DNA of 64,000 nt from Lineus longissimus (Eukaryota > Nemertea > Pilidiophora > Heteronemertea > Lineidae), in the NCBI RefSeq assembly GCF_910592395.1, contig NC_088309.1, positions 25,422,599 to 25,486,598 of the forward strand, read 5' to 3'. Numbering within the stretch: the first letter of the stretch is position 1; each line of letters opens with the position of its first letter. This document shows positions 13,053-23,300 of this stretch, piece by piece. The notes under the pieces were generated by a model, which was not told where the DNA came from, ran no database searches, and worked only from the letters and a program-made list of their open reading frames with translations. The position numbers and the translations under genes are program-made.

Positions 13053-13771
13053 GGTGGACTAAAAGGCGATTATAATCGTGTTTTTTGCCGGAGAATTTGA
13101 TTGGAGACAAGACCACAATTGATTTTTTAAGCCTTTTAGCAGTTAAATTGTCAATGTTTGACCGCGACGCATCAAAGAACGCGTCAAGTAGTGAAACTGA
13201 AATTCGGATATGACATACGGGTTAGTCTTGCGAGTAACTGGTGCGATGGAAATTGGTGATTGACCACGGAAATTTTTTTATAATCGACAAATTAGACAGA
13301 CTTTGATATTTCCACTGTTTTCAGCCAACTGGCAGAAAAAACTCAAAACACGCCCCCTATTACCCAATTAGCAAAATTCGAAACTAATTTTTTCATCAAA
13401 TAATTTCTTTATATCTGTAGACTTGCCACAGCAAATATTTTTTCAATACCTCTCCAAATATGTACTTGAGAGTAAAAAACATGCACTCGTCTAATTGATA
13501 GGCCTCGACCCTCCAACCTATGAATATTCATTAGTGGTCTTGTCTCATTGTTTTCGAAAACATGGGCGCTGACATGACAGTGTTCAGCAGATAATAGAAA
13601 AGTTACTTTTTTTATTTCTATCTAGAAATATCTGAGTATCCTACAAGAAATAGAAGATATTCTTTTAAGTCAGTTCATCGTAACAAATAATTTCAAAATT
13701 GATTTTTGAATTTTATATAAGATGTTTTCATAACGCAATGGTGGTACCGGAGTAAATCATGGCTTCAGAAA
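13053..13771. promoter_or_regulatory. Probable bidirectional promoter, INTS2 / MED31
   Basis: 719 bp between two divergent start codons of transcription-machinery genes. No TATA box stands out; the stretch is AT-rich with no open frame. The promoter role is inferred from the head-to-head layout only. Confidence 0.5.
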
Positions 13772-14976
13772 ATGGCCACAAGAGGATTGAGTACTCTTCC
13801 TTTGTCGGGTAAATTTGCTTGAAATCTCCCGATTTCCAATCAAAATTCCTTGCAAAAGCAACTTGATACTACAATCCAAGCGATATTGCGTATATTTGAT
13901 AAATCTCCATGCCATCTACTAAGAAATAAAGCCTCTAGCCCAACTTAAAAATGAGGACCCGATCAAATTTCCAGCCTGTGTAAAAGTAAATTTAGTCCCG
14001 TGGAGAAATAGTCCGAGCACTATATTGGTCAATGTTGATTCACTATCATCCCTCTTGTAGCTAAGGAGGAGCTGTCCTTGTTAAGAATTGGTTAACCATC
14101 CAAGACCATTCAAATCCAAGTGATTTTCATTCATCGTTCTTTTTTCCAGAAACTGAAGACCAGCAGAAACTGCGATTTCAAGTTGAGTTGGAATTTGTTC
14201 AGTGCCTAGCTAACCCGAATTACTTGAACTGTACGTATCATTGTATCATTATGAATCTTCATGACATCAGGTTTTAGCTGAGACAAGAGTACTTTAGCTA
14301 AGAGAGAGTATTGTAAAAGTACCGTATTGTAGTACTGGTAGGCCTACATGTATATTTATTTTGTAATACCCTTGGTTTCCCTTCCTTCCAGTTTTGTCTC
14401 AAAGAGGTTATTTTAAGGAGCAGACCTTTGTCAACTATTTGAAGTATCTACTCTACTGGAAGGAGCCCGAGTACTCCAAGTACCTGAAGTGAGTGGAAAT
14501 TCCAGTTATTTTGTGGGTGGGCTTCAGAAATAGTAGTGGTTATTTAATCTCCAGCACTGCAGTTAAATTAGAACTAAAGAGGGCGATTCCCATCAGGAGT
14601 TTTTACAGTCTGAGGTCAGCATCGTTATTGGCTAGCATCCAAGTTGTCTTTTTACAATACTGCATGTTTCAGTACCAGATGAATGCATAACAAGTACAGT
14701 ACAACATTTTAAGACGGCGTGAAAAGACAAAAAAGATTCTCTCACTTGATGACAGCAGACTAAATGTTATCCTTTAATTTCAGATATCCCCAGTGTTTGG
14801 CATTCTTGGACCTACTTCAGTATGAACATTTCCGAAAAGAAATAGTTAACGGACAGTGTGCGAAGTTCATTGACGATCAACAGTTACTGCACTGGCAACA
14901 TTATCAAAGGAAGCGAATGAAACTAATCCAAGCTCAGGCTGAGCAGACCCAACAAAACGTGCAAAAGGGTTCTTGA
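13772..14976 (+). CDS. MED31: Mediator complex subunit 31
   Basis: Four exons, 13772-13808, 14150-14230, 14392-14488 and 14784-14976, give 135 residues (human 131). The conserved core is unmistakable: LEFVQCLANPNYLNFL, RGYFKEQTFVNYLKYLLYW, YPQCLAFLDLLQYEHFRKE, QQLLHWQHY. The start was chosen by phase. The first ATG (13759) gives a frame that cannot join exon 2 without a stop, while the ATG at 13772 in a good context (AAAATGG) joins exactly to GAA-ACT-GAA. MED31 (Soh1) is a small helical subunit of the Mediator middle module, in the nucleus. UQCC2 begins 72 nt after the MED31 stop on the same strand, with no poly(A) signal between, so the last MED31 exon may carry both reading frames. Confidence 0.95.
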
Positions 14977-15048
14977 TAACTTAAGACGAGAGTTCATCAG
15001 GGTGCTTCTTATAAAGACATCTTGAGAGGCTGTATTGACTGTGTTACG

Positions 15049-15411
15049 ATGTCTGCATCACTGTATCGTAGATTCATGCAACTGTGTCAAAAATGGCCAG
15101 TGGATGCAACTAAAAGTGGCAGAGATCTTGGATCTGTCATACGCCGGAATGTTGCTAAGGCGTTTCGTCATGGTGAAACTTCTGATGTAAATGTTGCAGA
15201 GTGTGAAAGAACTTACGAAATTCTTGCTCGACTTAATAGTAATCACTATAAGATAAAGTACGCCCGTATCAATGATACGTGTGCTACTGGACTCTCATTG
15301 GAAGAGGTCCATCTGGTGAATTCAACAGAAAGTATGAAACTTGTGAATAAAGATGACCAGGAAACTGTCGAAAGACTTATAAGCAGGGCCAATGAAGCTG
15401 ACAAGATGTGA
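15049..15411 (+). CDS. UQCC2: Ubiquinol-cytochrome c reductase assembly factor 2 (MNF1-like), intronless
   Basis: Single uninterrupted frame of 120 residues (human 126). The start is the ATG at 15049 (MSASLYRRFMQLCQKWPVD); codons upstream in frame lack an ATG. Family hallmarks are YRRFMQLCQKWPVD, KSGRDLGSVIRRNVAKAFR, LARLNSNHYKIKYAR and GLSLEEVHLV. UQCC2 is a mitochondrial matrix protein that works with UQCC1 to stabilise newly made cytochrome b during complex III assembly. The human gene has introns; this copy has none. It lies 72 nt after MED31, so either it is read from a two-cistron mRNA or it has its own promoter in the last MED31 exon or intron. The frame is intact and conserved, which argues against a dead retrocopy. 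Confidence 0.93.
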   Translation: MSASLYRRFMQLCQKWPVDATKSGRDLGSVIRRNVAKAFRHGETSDVNVAECERTYEILARLNSNHYKIKYARINDTCATGLSLEEVHLVNSTESMKLVNKDDQETVERLISRANEADKM

Positions 15412-15586
15412 TTTTAATGAGTGGTTTTGGCAGTTCAGTCAGTAAACCTCAATACATTTATACTATGACTAGTAACTAAGAGAATTTCATCATGCATCTT
15501 ATGAAATACGATGCTACTTCATGTGTACTTTTGTCATCAGGGTGGTTTAACTTGTAAAATTTTTGTTGTGCATAGGTAGTTTTGGT

Positions 15587-15592
15587 AATAAA
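15587..15592 (+). terminator. Poly(A) signal downstream of UQCC2
   Basis: AATAAA about 175 nt after the UQCC2 stop. It is the first such hexamer after the MED31 stop, so it could serve both MED31 and UQCC2. Confidence 0.6.
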
Positions 15593-17319
15593 TATGATGT
15601 GCTTAAGTACCTAAGTAATTGTTATTCTATCCAATCTTTTCATAAATGCATGCATGCAGCAATACAAAGTACAATGTATTCGACTTGCTGTGACCCAATA
15701 TAAGACATGAGGCAGAATCAACAGGGCAGACGATGTTAAGGACGACCTTGGTATCCATGATCGTTTTATAACTTCATTTGAGCTGGAATCTGATTACCTA
15801 GTAGGCTGACCAAAGTTTGTCTGATAGAACACAGTGCCGGTGTCTTTTCGGAGTAAATGTTGGGAGGAATGTAAAATGAAATAGCCTGACCAAATCAGTT
15901 GTCCCTGGTGTTAAAGTTCCACCACTACAGAGTCTGTGGCACATCTTGTGGCTATACAGTAGTAGTCAATAAATGACACTCCATTATCATGACTGTCTCA
16001 ACCAATCTTGTCCATAGACCAACACCAGGGACAACCAGGTTCCAAAGGACAGTCTCGGTTTTCAATGCGCTCCTCCATTTCCAACTGTGATGAATAAAAT
16101 CATTCTGAATCAATGTTTGTTTCTTTGCCCCTGCAACCTAGTTCGTCGCCAGCTCAGACCGCCAAAAACGATATAAGACAGTCACCAGTCCTTGGGCCAT
16201 CATCCACTTGAAAAAAAAGAAGAAACAATTTCTTTTAAGCAATATGCTAATTTAATAATTAGTAGTCTCAAGTGTATTTGCTAGCAAATGCCAGCTATAC
16301 AATACTTCATACAAAGTGATTTCATCACTTGATGAAGTGACTGACGTTACATGGGTACAAAATTAATTAGTCTAATTAATTATGCTGTGATCCAACCAGA
16401 AGAAATTGGAGGATTTGAGCCCAATAAACAGCTATAAAACTTCGCATCTCCTGGAATGTCCTATACATGTACCGCATCTACACCTGAATGCTTGATTATA
16501 CATGAATAATACTTTGTCTGGTAAAATCACAATGATGCTACAGGGACTCTGATATACTGTGTCTTGAATTCCCTACAACCGACAATCTTGGCCTTTCAAA
16601 AGCAATGTGACCATCATAGAATTTCACCTGTTTTACTATAACAAAGAAATACACAGCAAATCAAAAAGATGACACACAACTTACAATCAGTCACATTATT
16701 TTAACAGTAATCAAGAATATAGAGGAAAAGTACATGGCAATGTACATGCAGTTCACAATACCGGTAATACCATGCCAATGTATCATGTCAGAAAATGCTT
16801 GTAATGCTTGGAGTTAAGGATTATCATCATCATCATCATCTTTTCTTCAATCGTTATCAGCTGCTTCATGACCAAAAACTGACTGGTCATATAGGTGCTA
16901 AGGTGAGTTACACCGGTGGACTGATCGAAAATCGAGTATCATATGAATACAACAAAAATGTTGTGACAACTTAATACCTATTAATATTGAATATCTAATA
17001 AATAAATAACAGTAACAGTACTTCTTTATAAGGGCAGAAATAATGAAGAATATTTATCTACGAACACTGAAGGATTCCTCCTAATCCTAATAATAAATAT
17101 TAAACATAAAAGTGTCTATGGGTTTGGCTCTAGAATGATTTTCACCAGGCAGACATGGAACTAGGGGGGATATAAGGGCATACATCCCTCCATTTCGAAA
17201 TACATTCATGTTTCACACAGTTTTCCACGTTAACACCTCCTGCTTCCATGCCTGTTTCAGAACAAATCATCCTTTAACCCTATGGTTAGTGCAGATATCC
17301 TGTGTTACTTCGTGTGTCC
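15593..17319. other. Gene-free stretch with small repeats
   Basis: No coding signal. It holds the MITE-like element at 15899-16034, a short ATC microsatellite near 16827-16841 and AT-rich sequence, and probably the 3' UTR of TIR-HEAT gene A on the minus strand. Confidence 0.5.
15899..16034. mobile_element. MITE-like element with 14-bp terminal inverted repeats
   Basis: TTGTCCCTGGTGTT at 15899-15912 is the exact reverse complement of AACACCAGGGACAA at 16021-16034, enclosing 108 bp of non-coding DNA. No transposase frame is present, so it would be non-autonomous. The target-site duplication is not clear. Confidence 0.5.
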
Positions 17320-20300
17320 TCATGATAACGTTAAGATCCTTATTTCTTCCGTTAGGACTTTTGTCATGTGTATTGCCTTGTCTGCCTCTTCACCTCCGAT
17401 CTCCTTCAGGGCTATCCCAGCTGCTTCACGTACTGTTGATATCACATCATTACGCCTGGAAAAAGAAGAAGAGCATTTTAAGTGCATTTGCATGTAAGAT
17501 AACTCCAGTACGGCAATGTTGATCTTTGAAACTTAACCCACAAATACAAACAATGTACGCAAGCACTTTCCAACTGATGTTGCAATATTTCGAATTCAAC
17601 CCAACAGAGACATGATCCCTCGACATCACCATGGTAACAGCAATGTCATACAGTACTGATGCGGTGACACAGGAATCCCAACTATCGATGAGAATCCCAA
17701 CTATTGCTGGTATTTGTATCACTTCTTGCTCTCAGCTCCAAATTCTGATCTAAGTTTAGTTCAGATTTAGCTTTATGGAGGGATATCAAATCAGTATGAC
17801 CAACAATGCCTAGCTTTGCAAAATCAAATATTGGATTGGCAATCAACTGAAAGTAACCAACCATAACATTGCATGCAAATAATATTGTAAATTCTATTCA
17901 ATTTTTGTCCTCAAAAGGAGTAGTATACTGGGCCTGTGTCGTGAAGTACCAGCTGAATATTGATAACGAATATCACTCACTATGCACTGAATGATTAATT
18001 GGCTTGCACAAATAAAATGCAATTGGCAATCAACTGAAAGTAACCAACCATAACATTGCATGCAAATAATATTGTAAATTCTATTCAATTTTTGTCCTCA
18101 AAAGGAGTAGTATACTGGGCCTGTGTCGTGAAGTACCAGCTGAATATTGATAACGAATATCACTCACTATGCACTGAATGATTAATTGGCTTGCACAAAT
18201 AAAATGCAATTGGATCATGGGGAATCCCAAGTGTACGAATTAGATTCGGTATCAGAACATGTTTTGGTTCAAGGGCTTGGACTGGGACTGGTTTCACTTA
18301 CAGGCTTGGTGCGTGTGTTATCATTTATACTGAGTGATAGTGCATTCTCAACAGAATAGGACACGGGCAGAGGCTGAAGGCAACATGGATTCAAATGGTA
18401 CCACCAGAATTAGCAAAGAGTCAGACACGGAAAATGGTGAGCTTGTGACTTTATCTTTATTTCAAAGTTTCTTTTGTTTTACCTCTTGGTGTAGGCAATC
18501 CAAAGTAGACTGCGCACAATTGATTGTGACACCACCTAAATGGTGTATTTCAACCACTGTCCATGAGATCTAATGAGATCTAATACGAATGGGATTCATG
18601 ATGAATTTTGTCTGGGTCAAAGTGTAATCTGACCTCCATTGACTCAATCTACCTGCCTCCTCTACCAATTAGGAATGGCAATTCAATAACCCATGATAAA
18701 TTTTCTGTCGGTCCAAGTGTAATCACATCATTCTGTGAGGTACAAAATTCTGAGGTACAACTGCTAATTTAATTGTTTTCTTCTTCATGCAGTTGAAGAT
18801 CTTGATGACAGCCTGAAGGTCACGAGTGAACCTATCCAAGCTGAGGCAGCCGACACCATGGAAGAAAAAAGACGTCTGCCATCTGACAAAGAAAACAGTA
18901 TCCAAGTTGAAGAGATCAGCTCATCTGTTGTTACAGAAATCCAAAAGGATGAAGATGGATTCTTAGTTGGATTGGAGACGATGGTCCCAGCAAATGTTCC
19001 CATCGCAGAGGAGGATTACCCAGAATTTAAGAAAGACGGCCAGTTTGATGCGCTTTTGGTGTATCACGAGAATGACCAAGAAAAAGCATGCTATTGTATT
19101 GACAGATTATGCAGCCAGAATCATCTGAGTGGTCGACGTATACGCATTGCAACCCTTGAACAGAGGAAAGGTGGAAAGAATGAGATTGAGAGACTCGAGT
19201 ACTATTGCAAAAAGAGCACATTTTTGATGATGCTGCTGACTGAAAACTTTTGTGACGATGATAACTGGATGCGATTCTACCAAAACACAATCATCATGGA
19301 AAGTATTCTCAACCGCGAAAAGAAATGGTGTGCCATACCAATTCATACAGAATACTGGAGAAAACCTGTGAGGTACAAGGTACCCTTTGCACTGCAAGGC
19401 ATCCGAGGGATCTGCTTGACTGATAATGCTTGGGACGAGGGTGTCATAAACATGATACAGCAAAAGGAGCCAATTCTATTAGACCGAGAATGGAAACAAG
19501 AGCGAGAATTCAAAACGTGGTTAATGAGGGAACAGGGAATACGTTTAAAGAAATGGAAACGTGAGAAGGAGAATCTGAAGAAGGAGAGAGAACAAATACA
19601 GCAGAAAACAGCAGAATGTGACAGTGACACCATGGAGTATGATACACAACCCACCTTACATCTCAACAACCCTGGCTTTCAAACACAGAGAAACATTGGC
19701 TCGACACGGGAACAATGTCCGCCAGGAGTTCCACGGCAAGCCTGGGATTATGACTCAAATAATTCTGTACCACAAAATCAATTTACGGGACCTTATTCTC
19801 AAGGTGGTGCCACTAGTATGCCAAATCCATTCCCTGGTGGACCTGGTCCATCACCGGAACAGGTGATGCAGTTGCAAACACTTATGCAAATGTATCCGAA
19901 CATCCTGCAAGTTCAAGCACCTATGAACTTCAGTATCAATGCAAGGGTGATTAATTTTGGAAATAACAGTCAGACGATGATTCAAACGCCAATGGAAGAT
20001 GACATTGATGAGGAAGACTTCTGAACAACTTATAGTCCAACAAGAGCTCAAAAGCATGCAGAGGCCAGATGCCAATGAGTGCCGGCAAGGTTTTATGTTG
20101 GCCCCATTGCGTGGCCGGGTATGGTGTCAAAACGGTACTATTTAGCACATCACTAAACCAGTGTTGTTTTTGCATTACTCGGTAGTGATTTCCGTGAAAA
20201 AACATTTTGTAAGTTGTTACTTGATGTTGGCAGTAACTAGTTTTCGTGGTGAATCTTATGTTATAGTATTTCAGATTTTGGAGACCAGACTGGAAACACA

Positions 20301-23300
20301 CAGTTTTCTTATCACTGACTGAAAATTAATATTTGTAACTATACATGTGCATGTATTGAATTCTGAGAAGTAAGCAGAATCTGAAATCCCAGTCTAGACT
20401 CGCCCCCATACTAGTCTACTCCTCGCCTAACTTAAGTGTATAACTACTGTGTTCATTTATTGAATAAAGTTGATAACTCCAGAAAGCAGGCTTACCATAA
20501 TGTGACAAGCTTTGGGACGGCCTTCGTGGCCTTCAATCGTCCGAGAGCCAAACACCCTGTTTCTCGTACTAGACGATCGCTACTGTTCAAGATATTGATA
20601 ATCCTGTCGACAATTCTCAACCTCGTAATGTTACTTTTACAATGCATCTTAGACAGCGTGATTGCTGCCACGGCGCACACATTGAAGTCATCATCGTCAA
20701 GAAGATCCATCAAGGCCTCCACCACGGCAGGACTTTTGTATTTTTCTGAAGACAGATTTCAAAGGATTACATGTACATGTATGCAGTGCATAAAACATGA
20801 CATCATCAGAAGCTTATATAATTCAAAATCGGCAATATACAGTACAATACAGCCCATATCTTGTCATTTTGGACATGTCACTTTATTTTAATTATCACGG
20901 ATGTCCCTAGCCTAAATGAGTTCAAATCATCACCCAGAGTATGAGACTGTTCAAGAGTAAGCTCTTTCGTGCCATACACTCACCGAGGTTAGAAATAGCT
21001 TCAACCCGGACAGATGACTCCATCTCAAACACTTTCTTGATAGCATAGCTCTCAACAGCATAGTCTTCAACCCGGCTCCAAAATGGTTCGAGCTCACCAT
21101 TGTCCCTCATGCAAAATTCTGAGGATAAAAGACAGAATGTGGGCATTTATAAAAGTTTGTATTCACAATCCTGAAATTTGATAGTACTATATGGGCTCAT
21201 GACCTTAATTCAAAAAGGAAATGCAACAAGCTTTCTTTTTTTGAACTTGTAGTAGCCATATGAGATACATCTGATACTCTGGCCTACTTAACTGTAAGCT
21301 ATCAAATTACAAACTCCACCAAATACATATCCTCGAGGCTTTTGACTAAAATTGCAGAATAGCTTTTACATCCTAATGATTACTTTAACCAAGTATTCAT
21401 AAAGGTCTTTATAAACACTTGCTTTAAAACCATAAATTTCAGTCACAAGAGACCTTACGGCCAAGTTAATGATTACATTTCATGAACATCCAATGATGGG
21501 ACACACTGGTATGAAATGTCCAATACCCTATCAGCAAACAGCTGTTTCTGCCAATAACCAATAAGGAACCACTCACCGTCATAACGTCTTCTGGTCATCT
21601 GTCCTTTCACACTCAATTCCCTCTTGAGTATGGATTCCAGCCATTGTTTATCTTCATTTGAGGTGAAGAGACTTTTTAGATTGTTATCAAACTCCTTCGT
21701 AAACACTTGCTTCATGCTGAGAAAAAAAGTTGTCACATCAAAATTTGGAATGGACCAGAAACCTTGTATCCATGCCCTAAAACTAAAAGCTTGTAGAGTA
21801 TACCAGACTGTACCATTTTAATTAGTGCCCGCCCCACATTAACTTGAAGCATTTAACATTGAACAGTGCACCCTTTTCCAGTCAATGATGCATTTAGAGG
21901 TCAGAAATCAGCCCCACAGTTTCATGATTTGGCTAGCCCTGCCCTAGACTCCATGTAACTTTCCAGATTATAAAACAAATACCCAGCAAGGATGTTTCTT
22001 ACTTGATAAACATTAACTATATGCAATGTTTAATAGCTTAAATAAAAATTTCTCACCTATTCCAATCAACAGTCTCTTTTTTGGCAAAATGTTTATCCCA
22101 GAAGTCATTCTTTCTTTGGTTTTGCTTCGAATTTCTTGAAGTACGCACCCGCATTTGAGGTCGTGTTTGACTTCTTTCTACTGAAAAGTTAGTAAATTTC
22201 AATAAGTTTAGGATTTCGAAAAAAATTATGATATCAAATGCTGAAAACTCTTTACAGTTACAATGTAGAGTGATTGAGCTGTTCATTCACTTTCACTATC
22301 AATGTCACTTTCACTATCAATATAAAATGAGTGAGGTATCAGCAGGTGTAGATACAACGAGAAAACACTTTGAAATTTGCCATGAATTTTCAGAAATTGA
22401 TATACAACATGTAGCCATAAATATCACATCTTTCCCTATTATGGCAAACTCTGGGTTATAACGCTAATCACTAAAATAACACTTACATTTTGGTCTCTCT
22501 TGTTCAGCTTCTTCTTTTTCTGAAAAGTTCCAGCGCAAAATAGATAACAAACCCAGAAAATGTAGGGATTTGAAGGCAAAGAAAACACGAAAGGCACACA
22601 TCTGTGGAATTGAGAGTCACAGACTAATGAGCAGCTATCAGTCGGAACTTTCACTGAAGACAACAGAGTCAGAAACCAGACAGAGATGGTGGACTTAATG
22701 ACAAGCATTCTGTAAAAGCTTGTCAAGGGAGTGGACAGGAGTGGGTCATTTTTGCCTCAGTTTGCTAGTGATGTAGCCCTAGCAGTTAAAATAAGGAAAT
22801 TGGCATGAATTGAGTGAGTGGACTGTCTACCTAAAAAACCCACCTTCTTTTGCCTCCTCCCTTGCTTCTTTATTCTTGACATTGGTTATTTCTGTCTGTA
22901 TATCTTCGATCACATTAGCAAAGTCTGTTTCAAATTTGTCTTTATCGACACTGTACCAGTCAAATCGAGAGAGCTGAAGTCTCCTAAAAGACAGAAGAAG
23001 ACGTAAGATTTTATAACGAAGCCTTGGCATTATAAAGAGACAATATAGGCAGCAGCTAAGCAGGCAAGATAAAGTTACACAAAGCCGCCAATAGAGGTCT
23101 CTCACACCTCACAGTAGGTCGAAATGATTCACGCTTGTACGAGGGATATATTTAGTGCTGAGTCTGACATGACCAAGGGCCCCAGACATGAACTTATTCT
23201 GAGCTAAGGTTTCCCAGGACATCTCCACAAATCCTTATGAAAGACTTGGGCAATTACTCACATGCCAACATCCATAAGTGGGAATAGGAAGTCTTTGCTT

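Noticed and set aside
13759-13808. First ATG of MED31 as the start codon
   Set aside because: Joining it to exon 2 gives an immediate stop; the ATG at 13772 keeps the frame.
16827-16841. Short ATC microsatellite
   Set aside because: Ordinary simple repeat.
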